Below are positions 15,868-23,644 of a stretch of DNA of 64,000 nt, piece after piece. The number at the start of each line of letters is the position of its first letter. The stretch's first letter is position 1. This DNA is from an uncultured Lachnospiraceae bacterium (lineage in GTDB: Bacteria > Bacillota > Clostridia > Lachnospirales > Lachnospiraceae): the NCBI GenBank assembly GCA_946554445.1, contig CAMNSD010000015.1, positions 1 through 64,000 of the forward strand, given 5' to 3'. A program made the translations under genes and the position numbers. The notes beneath the pieces are model-generated. The model was given only the letters and a program-made list of their open reading frames with translations, was not told the DNA's origin and did no database searches.

Positions 15868-16118
15868 TGGCTCAAATTAGTTTGCGTATAGAGGATGATG
15901 TAAAGAAAAAGGCAGAGCAAGCATGTGCCGATATTGGCATGTCTTTATCTACGGCTATAAATATTTATCTCAAAAAACTTGGACGAGAAAAAAGGATACC
16001 GTTTGAAGTATCTGTTGATCCGTTTTATTCGCAGGAGAATATGACCAGACTTAGAGAATCTGTAGCGCAAATGGAGGCTACGGGTGGTACGGTACACAAG
16101 GTGGATTTTGATGATTAA
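15867..16118 (+). CDS. RelB/DinJ family antitoxin
   Basis: 83 residues. The N-terminal ribbon-helix-helix ISLRIEDDVKKKAEQACADIGMSLSTAINIYLKKLGREKRIPFEV is the standard RelB/DinJ start. The C-terminus wraps the toxin. AGAGGTGATATA precedes the start. The stop overlaps the toxin start by 8 bp, giving a coupled antitoxin-toxin operon that likely autorepresses through the RHH domain. Confidence 0.9.
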   Translation: MAQISLRIEDDVKKKAEQACADIGMSLSTAINIYLKKLGREKRIPFEVSVDPFYSQENMTRLRESVAQMEATGGTVHKVDFDD

Positions 16119-16374
16119 GTCATGGTCAGATGCGGCATGGGAAGATTTTGAATATTGGACAAAACAGGATAAAAAGACATTAAAACGTATTCTCCAGCTA
16201 TTGAAAGATATTGACCGGAATGGATACGAAGGAATCGGAAAGCCGGAAAGGTTAAGCGGTGATTTGGCATCCTATTGGAGTCGGCGAATAGATGATGCAA
16301 ACCGTATTGTTTATCGGATAGAAGATAATGTGATAAAGATTGTTCAATGCGGTTCCCATTATAGAGATAAATAA
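16111..16374 (+). CDS. yoeB: YoeB/Txe family toxin (ribosome-dependent mRNA interferase)
   Basis: 87 residues from ATG 16111. The frame is open upstream to 16084, but that part overlaps the antitoxin. It shows the Txe/YoeB pattern: WSDAAWEDFEYWTKQDKKTLKRILQLLKDI, GIGKPERLSGDLASYWSRRIDDANRIVYRI and the C-terminal GSHYRDK, with the catalytic Glu, Arg and His region in place (E in KPERL, R in SRRID, H in SHY). It lies with its RelB-type antitoxin in the fourth cassette, immediately before right end A2; TA pairs stabilise such cassettes. Confidence 0.9.
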   Translation: MIKSWSDAAWEDFEYWTKQDKKTLKRILQLLKDIDRNGYEGIGKPERLSGDLASYWSRRIDDANRIVYRIEDNVIKIVQCGSHYRDK

Positions 16375-16377
16375 AGA

Positions 16378-16507
16378 CGGCAACATTTTGGCAACAGAAA
16401 ATCAGCAAGCCATAATAATGATGTAATTGATGTAAAAATGGGCGTGTATTTGCACGAGACTTAAATAAATACAGTTAAGAACAGCAAAGAACACGCCGAG
16501 TTCGAAT
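16378..16507. repeat. Cassette right end, family A, copy 2
   Basis: 130 bp, CGGCAACATTTTGGCAACA start, same internal inverted repeat and core GAGTTCGAAT (16498-16507). It begins 4 bp after the YoeB stop. Confidence 0.85.
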
Positions 16508-16535
16508 AGTACAAGGTTACACATGTTGTTTTTAG

Positions 16536-16565
16536 ATAGCAGACAATCTATAGATTATCTGCTAT
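16536..16565. repeat. Left-end hairpin D, copy 2
   Basis: ATAGCAGA C AATCTATAGATT A TCTGCTAT, an almost perfect 30-nt palindrome, 28 bp after the A2 core. Relative to copy 3 the A-T pair closing GCAG is changed to G-C on both arms, a compensatory change. Confidence 0.75.
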
Positions 16566-16716
16566 CTGTTGTGATATTCATATTAACATATATATGCAAT
16601 TATTCTGTTGCCAGAGGTTAGGCGTATAACAAAATTATTTATTAAATCTTAAATCATTTTAATGGGGCGAATAGAAGAATATATTAATTTACCTGGTAAA
16701 AAGAAGGTTAAGAAAT

Positions 16717-17295
16717 ATGGATAAACAGATAAAAGAACTGGAAAAGGTTTTTGAAAATGCTAATGATTTGTTTTTAAAGAAAAATACTATGTTGTTTGAA
16801 ACACAAGTGTCTGAGAGAACTTTATGTGGTGCTTTGATGATAGAATTACATGAGGTGATAAAAGATACGAAGTATTGTAAATATTTTGTAGATGTCGAAT
16901 ATAATAGAAATGTTGGTGGGACTTTAAAAACATTGAAGAAGACGATACGAGGATCAGAAGAGCAAATTGTGACAATTAATTGCGATTTAATTGTACATAG
17001 CAGAGGTCAGAATACATTTCAGGAAAATCTTATTGCGTTAGAGATGAAAAAGTCAACCGGAAGGCAGAAAGATAAAGGGCGTGATAGAAATAGGCTTGAA
17101 TGTTTAACGAAAAGTCCGAGCCAGGACGTTTGGAGTTACGGGGGAAAGGTGTTTCCGGAGAATGTTTGTGGATATGGACTGGGAGTATATTATGAAGTAA
17201 ACTTTAGAAAAAAGAGTATATTGGTGGAATATTATAAAAATGGTTATTGCTACTACCAATATACAATAGAGTTAGATAATTATCTTGTGAAATAG
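16717..17295 (+). CDS. PD-(D/E)XK nuclease-like protein of unknown role
   Basis: 192 residues. CDLIVHSRG (about 89-97) followed by NLIALEMKKS (about 105-114) fits the D...ExK active site of the PD-(D/E)XK superfamily, as in many uncharacterised single-domain proteins in genomic islands. The N-terminus is helical (IKELEKVFENANDLFLKKN). It is the first gene of cassette five, on its own. A role in defence is plausible but not shown by the sequence. Confidence 0.6.
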   Translation: MDKQIKELEKVFENANDLFLKKNTMLFETQVSERTLCGALMIELHEVIKDTKYCKYFVDVEYNRNVGGTLKTLKKTIRGSEEQIVTINCDLIVHSRGQNTFQENLIALEMKKSTGRQKDKGRDRNRLECLTKSPSQDVWSYGGKVFPENVCGYGLGVYYEVNFRKKSILVEYYKNGYCYYQYTIELDNYLVK

Positions 17296-17392
17296 AAAAG
17301 CAATATGCTATAACTGGTAAGACAGGGTAATTGATTTAATAAAGGATTTTCTGATCAAAAATTCGGTATAATTATGAAAGGGGAGTTGGGAA

Positions 17393-17749
17393 ATGATTAT
17401 TTTAGAGCGAAAATATACAATTAAGGAATTGTATAACATAAACTCTTTTGTAAATGGATTTGTGAAAGGGGTTGTGGATTTGGAGCAGGGATTAATTGCA
17501 CTTGATGCAGACATGCATTATGAATTGGCAGATTATCTGAAAGAAAAACGTGGATCAAAAGAGATTGATATGTGGGGATTTAATCTGTGGCTTGAAAATC
17601 AGTCGATGGATGAGATTTTAGAATATGATTCCTTTATTAATATCCGTAATAATCAACTTCACGGTTTCCCACGTGGTGGAATGGGAATATTGGATTCAGA
17701 TATTATGGCGAAAGCAACGGAGGTAATTTGTAAATGGATTCAGTTTTGA
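17393..17749 (+). CDS. DUF5674 family protein
   Basis: 118 residues, start after AGGGGAG. The pattern VDLEQGLIALDADMHYELADYLKEKRGSKEIDMWGFNLW...YDSFINIRNNQLHGFPRG resembles DUF5674 proteins (conserved WGxNLY and SxINIRPxxxN segments). Function unknown. It overlaps the next gene by 16 bp, forming a coupled pair. Confidence 0.6.
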   Translation: MIILERKYTIKELYNINSFVNGFVKGVVDLEQGLIALDADMHYELADYLKEKRGSKEIDMWGFNLWLENQSMDEILEYDSFINIRNNQLHGFPRGGMGILDSDIMAKATEVICKWIQF

Positions 17750-18033
17750 AGGAAAAATGGTTTGCCTTGTCCCTTGCACAACAAATGATTAACATTGGAA
17801 ATGAAGTAAAACGGGGATTGAAGGTAGGCTTGGATTCAGAAAAGAAAACTATGTTTTTTGAAAAAGCAATACAGTATACTCAACTTACAATGGAGGATTG
17901 CAAAAACGCTCACGTGTTGCCGGAATTATTGATTAGTAAAGAAGTACTGGAGGATTATTCCGGAGAACATAATCTTGCATGCTCGGGAGAGCAGATTAGT
18001 AGATATTATCAAGCATATCAATATCTTTTGTAA
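17734..18033 (+). CDS. Small helical partner of the DUF5674 protein
   Basis: 99 residues. WFALSLAQQMINIGNEVKRGL followed by EKAIQYTQLTMEDCKNAHVLPELLISKEVLEDYSGE is a helical-repeat-like fold seen in small Firmicute proteins next to similar partners. Its start overlaps the DUF5674 stop, with GGAGG upstream. The pair looks like a toxin-antitoxin-type arrangement, though no toxin motif is seen. A decayed duplicate with the same right-end repeat is at 11198. Confidence 0.65.
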   Translation: MDSVLKEKWFALSLAQQMINIGNEVKRGLKVGLDSEKKTMFFEKAIQYTQLTMEDCKNAHVLPELLISKEVLEDYSGEHNLACSGEQISRYYQAYQYLL

Positions 18034-18043
18034 TTTTCCTGCG

Positions 18044-18174
18044 TGGCAACATTTTGGCAACAGAAAATCAGCAAGCCATAATAAATGATGTAATTGATGT
18101 AAAAACAGGCGTGTATTTGTATAAAACTTAAACAAATACAGTTAAGAACAACAAAGAACACGCCGATTTCGAGT
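18044..18174. repeat. Cassette right end, family A, copy 3
   Basis: 131 bp, TGGCAACATTTTGGCAACA to core GATTTCGAGT (18165-18174), with inverted repeat GGCGTGTATTTG / CAAATACA / ACACGCC. Ten bp after the stop of the preceding gene. Confidence 0.85.
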
Positions 18175-18201
18175 AGTATGAAAATGTATAAATTATTTTA
18201 G

Positions 18202-18232
18202 ATAGCAGGAAATCTATGAGACTTCCTGCTAT
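18202..18232. repeat. Left-end hairpin D, copy 3
   Basis: ATAGCAGGAA atctatgagac TTCCTGCTAT: 10-bp perfect stem, 27 bp after the A3 core, the same spacing as copies 1 and 2. It opens the decayed accessory segment that follows. Confidence 0.75.
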
Positions 18233-18337
18233 CTATATAGTATTTGTAAGCATAATAGGTACAAATGGTGCATGGCAAAGTTATGTGAGTGATGTATTGT
18301 TACAGGAATTAACAAAAATATTGGAGAATCATGAAGA

Positions 18338-18718
18338 ATGCTCAGAATAAAAGTAAAATGGATTCTTTATTTTTTCATAATGCCAATAAGTCTTATCCTA
18401 TATTCATGGGTAAATGCGTCTGAAGGTGTCTTTAGGAGAAAGAAAAAGGTGATTTTCAGGTCAAACATACATAAGATGTTATTTGGTTTCCCGATTTGGA
18501 TAGAACAAATTGATCGTTCTTATTTATTCATTAATATTTTTAATGAAATAATGGCGACAGCATCGGTAATTGGCTGGTTTATATTGGATATAGAGCAAAA
18601 AGAATATCTTTTGCAAAAGTTTCCAATTATAGGGATTATTATACTTTTAGCAGAATTGTTCTGGGGTATAGCAGTAGGCATACTTGATGCCAGAGATGGT
18701 AAAGATTGGTTTATATAA
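18338..18718 (+). CDS. Small membrane protein
   Basis: 126 residues with three hydrophobic segments (WILYFFIMPISLILYSW, IMATASVIGWFILDI, FPIIGIIILLAELFWGIAVGIL). No family recognised. The ribosome binding site is weak. First gene of the sixth, degraded cassette. Confidence 0.5.
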   Translation: MLRIKVKWILYFFIMPISLILYSWVNASEGVFRRKKKVIFRSNIHKMLFGFPIWIEQIDRSYLFINIFNEIMATASVIGWFILDIEQKEYLLQKFPIIGIIILLAELFWGIAVGILDARDGKDWFI

Positions 18719-19107
18719 GAGAAACGATTGATTTACAGGAATTAAACACTCACAGGTAGTTAACGTTTCTGGTAAGGTATTCATTTACTTGATATTCAGC
18801 CGTCAAATTGTATGAAGCAATCAGATCCCAGATTGGAGCAGAAAAAGAAATCATTAAGATCATGTCTTGAACATGCTGAAAAATTTTGATTTGGCTGCTG
18901 AATGATCGGCATCGCATCGTAGCTAGTTTCTTCATTCTGGGCGTGGACCGCAATCTTACAAAAAGGTTCGATATTTATTCCGGGGATGCATTATACGACT
19001 AAAAACCATAAGACATATGAATATTCAAATATTTTTTGGTTTTTCAATAATGCTTTGAGTTTAATTGAAAACCGAGGCATTCTATGGTACGATTAGTTAT
19101 CTGATTT
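18719..19107. other. Non-coding or decayed stretch
   Basis: No convincing gene on either strand. A short minus-strand piece reads KIAVHAQNEETSYDAMPIIQQPNQNF without start or context and may be a gene remnant. AT-rich inverted segments near 19027-19075 are not clear terminators. Confidence 0.4.
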
Positions 19108-19146
19108 GTGAAACCAACTGACCAGCATACCAATAAGACGAAAATG

Positions 19147-19362
19147 ATGGTAAGAAATAATATCGAAGTTGATGTAAAAGTAAAATGCATTGAAAATGGC
19201 ACGACACAGAAGCAGGTTGCAGAGGATATAGATACTACGAAATCATATGTAAATCGTGTAATCAAGAAGCAGGATGGTGTTGTGAACCACACTTTTGTAC
19301 GAGTTATGGAAGCTTTAGGATACGACATTGAGTTGCACTATGTGAAGAGGGAGGATTCCTGA
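19147..19362 (+). CDS. XRE-like helix-turn-helix protein
   Basis: 71 residues from ATG 19147; an open frame extends upstream to 19108 but that part looks unconserved. NNIEVDVKVKCIENGTTQKQVAEDIDTTKSYVNRVIKKQDGVVNHTFVRVMEALGYDIELHYV is a Cro/CI-type HTH. It sits 3 bp before a GNAT gene. Small regulators like this often control neighbouring acetyltransferase or toxin genes. No strong ribosome binding site. Confidence 0.55.
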   Translation: MVRNNIEVDVKVKCIENGTTQKQVAEDIDTTKSYVNRVIKKQDGVVNHTFVRVMEALGYDIELHYVKREDS

Positions 19363-19365
19363 TTT

Positions 19366-19833
19366 GTGGAACTTAGATATTTGAGATTAGATGAAAAAGA
19401 ACTGTTAAAGGACTTTCTGTATGAAGCAATCTTCATTCCTGATGGCGTGGAGCCGCCTGCCAGGGAAATTATAGAGCAGCCTGAACTGAAACTTTACTAT
19501 GAAGGTTTTGGAACCGGCCGGGCAGACTACTGTATTGTTGCGGATGATGAGGGAAAAGTGGTCGGTGCTGTCTGGACAAGGATTATGAATGATTATGGTC
19601 ATATTGATGATGAGACGCCATCATTTGCTATTTCACTTTATAAGGAGTACCGCGGGCAAGGTATCGGAACAAAACTGATGGAGGAAATGTTGGATCTTCT
19701 TAAAGAAAAAGGTTACGAGCGGGCATCATTGGCGGTACAGAAAGCCAACTATGCTGTAAAGATGTATAAGAATGTCGGGTTCAAGACTGTGGATGAAAAT
19801 GCTGAAGAATATATTATGGTGTGCGAGTTATGA
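19366..19833 (+). CDS. GNAT family N-acetyltransferase
   Basis: 155 residues, GTG start. GNAT motif A is AISLYKEYRGQGIGTKLMEEMLDLLKEKGYERASLAVQKANYAVKMYKNVGFKTV (about 90-145), with the acetyl-CoA loop RGQGIG. The substrate cannot be read from sequence. The stop overlaps the ATG of the following DUF3781 fragment (ATGA), so the two were an operon. Confidence 0.85.
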   Translation: MELRYLRLDEKELLKDFLYEAIFIPDGVEPPAREIIEQPELKLYYEGFGTGRADYCIVADDEGKVVGAVWTRIMNDYGHIDDETPSFAISLYKEYRGQGIGTKLMEEMLDLLKEKGYERASLAVQKANYAVKMYKNVGFKTVDENAEEYIMVCEL

Positions 19834-19973
19834 ATAATGTTCTGACTGATAATATAGATAAAGTACATACAACGGAAATGGGCATCGATCGAATTAGGAA
19901 GAATCTTAGTCTGGGGGATATTGATGTTGTGGCATGGTGCCGGTCAAAGATTCTGGATATGAAAAATATGTAA
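19830..19973 (+). pseudogene. DUF3781 family protein, C-terminally truncated
   Basis: 47 residues: MNNVLTDNIDKVHTTEMGIDRIRKNLSLGDIDVVAWCRSKILDMKNM then TAA. This matches the first half of DUF3781 proteins (about 85 residues); the second half is missing. Start overlaps the GNAT stop. Confidence 0.6.
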
Positions 19974-20358
19974 GGCACATGGTCTGAAAGAACCAAGCAC
20001 CAAGTAGCAAGATAGAACTGAATGAAGTTATTGAAGCGTATTTCTCCGGCAAGAAGATTGTACCAGACAAAAAGGTGGAGAGCCAAAAAAAGAAGGCTGT
20101 TGTTACAAAACTTACGCTTGATACAGGACTAATAGCGTGCGGGTTTACTTTTGGCAACAGATTTAGAGAGTTTTTTAGACAGCAGACCGGAGAAGAGAAC
20201 TTCAAGTTCAACGTAGATATGGTTGCAACAGCAAAAGCGGTAAAGGAAAATGGTGATGAAAGTTTCACACGGGGAGATTGTCAGAGAGTCGGATATGAAG
20301 AAAGAGTATTCACATGAAATGTTTGAGAAGTATAAGCACATTGTAGGAGAGAGTATAG
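19974..20358 (+). pseudogene. Remnants of one or two broken genes
   Basis: A frame from 20075 to 20317 reads VPDKKVESQKKKAVVTKLTLDTGLIACGFTFGNRFREFFRQQTGEENFKFNVDMVATAKAVKENGDESFT without a proper start and ends in a frameshifted tail; a second short piece reads MKKEYSHEMFEKYKHIVGESIDE. It looks like an internal part of a larger protein I cannot name. Confidence 0.4.
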
Positions 20359-21486
20359 ATGAATAAGGTCGGAACACAGAAAATCGAAACGCAAAGGATG
20401 ATCCTGCGGAGATTTAATATAGAAGATGCTGATGATATGTATAGTAACTGGGCATCAGATCCTGAAGTGACCAAATACCTGACTTGGCCGGTACATGCGA
20501 GTGTTGAGGTTACAAGAAGCCTGCTTACAGATTGGGTTACCCGATACAAAGATGGCGGTTATTTTAACTGGGTTATGGAATATAAAGAGACAGGTAAGGT
20601 CATTGGAAATATCTCGGTGGTAAAGTTAAATGAGAGCATAGAAGCCGCTGACATGGGGTACTGCATGAGCAGAGCCTGCTGGGGAAAAGGATTAATGCCA
20701 GAGGCATTAACGGCAGTAATAAAGTATCTGTTTGAGGTTGTGGGCCTTAACCGGGTTGCGGCCTGTCATGATGTGAAAAATCCTAAATCTGGACGGGTAA
20801 TGGATAAGGCCGGGATGAGGCAGGAAGGGATTTTGCGAGCGGCAGGGAAAAACAATCTTGGAATATGTGATGAGGTCTGGCATGCTATTATTCGAGAGGA
20901 TAGATTTGTCAATTCTGAACTGAATATTGAGCTGCAGGATACGGAATGGTCGTTTGAAACTACGGATCATGACCGTATGATTGCCAGAGCAACCTGTTTT
21001 GATGATGAAGGATTCTTTTATTTCGTCAGAGCAGAACGTGACGATGATTTTGGAAAGGCAACATTGATTGAAACATCTGGTGGCGGTGTTGAAGAGGGAG
21101 AGGATCTTCATACTGCAATCAAACGGGAGCTTAAGGAAGAATTAGGCGTAGACGTAAATGTGCTCTGCAAGATAGGGGTTGTCAGTGACTATTATAATCT
21201 AATCCACCGGCATAACATTAACAACTATTTCCTATGCAAGATCATATCTTTTGGGAATCAGAATCTGACAAAGGATGAGATTGAGGATTTTCACTTGTCC
21301 ATACTGAAAATGAGTTATGAGGAAGCGGTTCAAGAATATGAACTGCGGAGAGAAACAAAATTAGGACGACTGATTGCCAACAGGGAATTACCAATACTGA
21401 TGAGAGCAAAAGAAATAATAGACTCTGTTTCCAGAAATGTGGAGCGATGGATATTATCTTCCACAGTAAGAAGGAACTGTATGTGA
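20359..21486 (+). CDS. Fusion of a RimJ/RimL-type GNAT acetyltransferase and a NUDIX hydrolase
   Basis: 375 residues. Residues 1-180 are a RimJ/RimL-like acetyltransferase (IETQRMILRRFNIEDADDMY, GYCMSRACWGKGLMPEALTAVIKYLFEVVGLNRVAACHDVKNPKSGRVMDKAGM). Residues 190-350 are a Nudix hydrolase with an exact Nudix box: G-GVEEG-E-DLHTAIK-RELKEELGV. The C-terminal 20 residues look like extra sequence (SSTVRRNCM) after loss of the natural stop. The joining is in frame with no stop between, so a bifunctional protein is predicted; a natural chimera of neighbouring genes is also possible. Confidence 0.8.
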   Translation: MNKVGTQKIETQRMILRRFNIEDADDMYSNWASDPEVTKYLTWPVHASVEVTRSLLTDWVTRYKDGGYFNWVMEYKETGKVIGNISVVKLNESIEAADMGYCMSRACWGKGLMPEALTAVIKYLFEVVGLNRVAACHDVKNPKSGRVMDKAGMRQEGILRAAGKNNLGICDEVWHAIIREDRFVNSELNIELQDTEWSFETTDHDRMIARATCFDDEGFFYFVRAERDDDFGKATLIETSGGGVEEGEDLHTAIKRELKEELGVDVNVLCKIGVVSDYYNLIHRHNINNYFLCKIISFGNQNLTKDEIEDFHLSILKMSYEEAVQEYELRRETKLGRLIANRELPILMRAKEIIDSVSRNVERWILSSTVRRNCM

Positions 21487-21518
21487 ACTGGCTATTACTA
21501 CGGACAGTTCATGTTGGA

Positions 21519-21664
21519 ACCATGATTTGTTTTATACGGAATACTGCTATAAGATGACACTGTTGACCGGTTCAAAGAAAGCAGAGACTCTTCGATTTTA
21601 TGAAAAAGCCGGATACAGCAGTGATAAGACTGCATTTATACAGTGGATAGGCATGGGTAAATAA
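21519..21664 (+). pseudogene. C-terminal fragment of a GNAT acetyltransferase
   Basis: HDLFYTEYCYKMTLLTGSKKAETLRFYEKAGYSSDKTAFIQWIGMGK is the end of a GNAT domain (ETLRFYEKAGY), without its first two thirds. It lies 5 bp before the phosphatase gene. The N-terminal start of a similar GNAT is at 22232. Confidence 0.7.
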
Positions 21665-21668
21665 GCAT

Positions 21669-22235
21669 ATGGGATCATTATTACAGTCAACATTAAATAC
21701 AAGGGCACTTCCTGTTGGAAACCTGCGTTATATCCGGAGTGATTATCCCGGAAAACTTACAGAGACAGAAGTACAGTGGCTTATTAGGAATGACATAACA
21801 ACGATCGTTGATCTGAGAGAGGAAAAAGAATATACAGCTAAACCATGCATTCTCGAAGATAAAGAAGAGTTTGTTTATTATCATTTGCCAGTAACCGGAG
21901 GCGGGGATACGCCGGAATCACCGGATGCCGTAGCAGGAACGTATCTTGCAATGCTTGATGATCAGATGGATAAGATCATCTACACGATCATGAATGCCAA
22001 GAGTAATGTTCTTTACTTTTGTGGCGCCGGAAAAGACCGGACAGGTGTGGTTTCTGCAATTATTCTGAAGAAGCTTGGCTATAGTGACCAGATTATCGTA
22101 GATGACTACATGAAAACGAAGGATAATCTGATGAGTTTCCTATCTTCATACGTTGCGGAACATCCAGAAGTAGATATAAATACCATAATCCCTAATGAGA
22201 AAAATATTAAAAGTGTATTGGAAGCGATACGATGA
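21669..22235 (+). CDS. Tyrosine-protein phosphatase (DSP-like)
   Basis: 188 residues. The CX5R active site is FCGAGKDRTGVVSAIIL (about 118-134; Cys119, Arg125). Upstream FIRSDYP-like LRYIRSDYPGKLTETEVQWLIRNDITTIVDLREEKEY is typical of the Y_phosphatase3 family. The His normally before the Cys is Phe here (YFC instead of VHC), which may lower activity. ATGA overlap with the next GNAT fragment. Substrate unknown. Confidence 0.8.
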   Translation: MGSLLQSTLNTRALPVGNLRYIRSDYPGKLTETEVQWLIRNDITTIVDLREEKEYTAKPCILEDKEEFVYYHLPVTGGGDTPESPDAVAGTYLAMLDDQMDKIIYTIMNAKSNVLYFCGAGKDRTGVVSAIILKKLGYSDQIIVDDYMKTKDNLMSFLSSYVAEHPEVDINTIIPNEKNIKSVLEAIR

Positions 22236-22315
22236 TAAGCTGCCAAAGACTTACAGAAAATGAATTGGATACATTTATCCAGATGCGTATCCGCCAACTT
22301 CGTGAAGAACGGTAA
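22232..22315 (+). pseudogene. N-terminal fragment of a GNAT acetyltransferase
   Basis: MISCQRLTENELDTFIQMRIRQLREER then a stop. This is the usual first 27 residues of a GNAT (x-Leu-Thr-Glu-x-Glu-Leu start). Start overlaps the phosphatase stop (ATGA), so the original operon had an acetyltransferase here that is now deleted. Confidence 0.6.
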
Positions 22316-22506
22316 TTTCATGCAGTATAAGATTTGACGAAAGACAGAATATACCCAAAATTTAGAATTTTGCAGGTCGATTGCCGGATAAGCAGAGCTT
22401 GTGATTCAGACAATGAAGGATTCGTATATTTCTGATGCATTGTTTTTTTGCGGGAAATAGTTGTTATGAGTGCTATAATCAATTAGATTAATTTATGGAG
22501 GTATTT

Positions 22507-22917
22507 ATGTACGAAAGAATGCTCAATAAACAAGCAATACCTACCATAGAAGAAATGACAAAATTCTGTGGTGAAAATTCAGAAAGATTTTTTTTACTAA
22601 ATGAATGGTTGACATCTACCTTTAATACAGAGCAAAAGATTGTTTTCCCTTATGGTAAAAAATATGGTTGGGGAGTTGCTCATAAAAAGAAAAACAAGCT
22701 TATGTGTAATGTGTTTGCTGAAGACAGTGCTTTTACGGTTATGATGAGATTATCAGATAAGCAATATAATACTATTTATAATCAACTTCAAAAATATACA
22801 AAAGAATATATAGACAACAAGTATCCTTGCGGCGATGGTGGTTGGATTCATTATCGTGTTACAAGCAAGGAACATTTTAATGATATAAAAATATTGTTAT
22901 CTGTCAAATGCTCATAA
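22507..22917 (+). CDS. DUF3788 family protein
   Basis: 136 residues from ATG 22507; the in-frame ATG at 22495 lies inside the ribosome binding site (ATGGAGG), so 22507 is chosen. The pattern MYERMLNKQAIPTIEEMTKFCGENSERFFLLNEWL...GWGVAHKKKNKLMCNVFAEDSAFTVMMRL...CGDGGWIHYRV is the DUF3788 family. Function unknown. Confidence 0.75.
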   Translation: MYERMLNKQAIPTIEEMTKFCGENSERFFLLNEWLTSTFNTEQKIVFPYGKKYGWGVAHKKKNKLMCNVFAEDSAFTVMMRLSDKQYNTIYNQLQKYTKEYIDNKYPCGDGGWIHYRVTSKEHFNDIKILLSVKCS

Positions 22918-23050
22918 AAATCTAACATCAAATTTCTTTTTTCTAGTTTGTTCGGCACTTTGAATGAAGGTGTTAATGTGCAGTGAATGACGTTTATTAC
23001 GAAGTGTTTTGAGAGTACGTATGCTATAATAAATCATATATTTGAGGGAA

Positions 23051-23629
23051 TCATTTCTTTTGATATCTCATGTATATTTTTGCCGAAAATCCTTTCTGTT
23101 TACTGTGCTTTTCTTTTACTCTTTTAAATTCCTTGAATCCTAATGCAGAATAGCAACGGATAGCGGCAGTGTTGACATCTGTAACGTCGAGGACATAATC
23201 TTCGTAGGAACTCTGCATCATACTTTCTTTTAACATAGATGTAGCAATTCCTTTTCTTTGGTGTGTATTTCGTACAGCGACAAATTCAATATAGCCTGTG
23301 GTTGGCGGATAGTCTAATGATGATTCAAATTCTTCTTTTAACACTAAATTTGCAATGCGCCCTTTGATAAATCCAAAATTTTCTTTATAAGAAGTTATAT
23401 CTGTTGTTGCAGCTCTGCCATTGCAATCAGATATAGCTACGACGCCAACCACTTCATTTTCGGATTCTGCCACGTAAAACTTGGAAATCTGTATGCCTGT
23501 ACTGATTGCGGTTGCCACGGTATGTGTATTTTTACATAATACATCAAAGTCTTTTTTAAATCCCTCTGCGATACACAAAGCGATATCACTTCTATCATTT
23601 TCGTTAGCTTGTCTGATATTTATGTTCAT
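23051..23629 (-). CDS. GNAT family N-acetyltransferase
   Basis: 192 residues from ATG 23629, which follows AAAGGAA; an upstream in-frame ATG at 23644 overlaps that site. MNINIRQANENDRSDIALCIAEGF, then FVAVRNTHQRKGIATSMLKESM (acetyl-CoA loop QRKGIA) and NTAAIRCYSALGFKEF. Substrate unknown. It stands alone on the minus strand between decayed genes. Confidence 0.85.
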   Translation of the reverse strand: MNINIRQANENDRSDIALCIAEGFKKDFDVLCKNTHTVATAISTGIQISKFYVAESENEVVGVVAISDCNGRAATTDITSYKENFGFIKGRIANLVLKEEFESSLDYPPTTGYIEFVAVRNTHQRKGIATSMLKESMMQSSYEDYVLDVTDVNTAAIRCYSALGFKEFKRVKEKHSKQKGFSAKIYMRYQKK

Positions 23630-23644
23630 GTAATTTCCTTTCAA

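Noticed and set aside
9213..18174. Repeats A and B considered as CRISPR or as an integron attC array
   Set aside because: The repeats are 130 bp, only two or three copies each, spaced by genes; no spacers, cas genes or integron integrase are seen. Cores do not show the attC RYYYAAC/GTTRRRY pattern.
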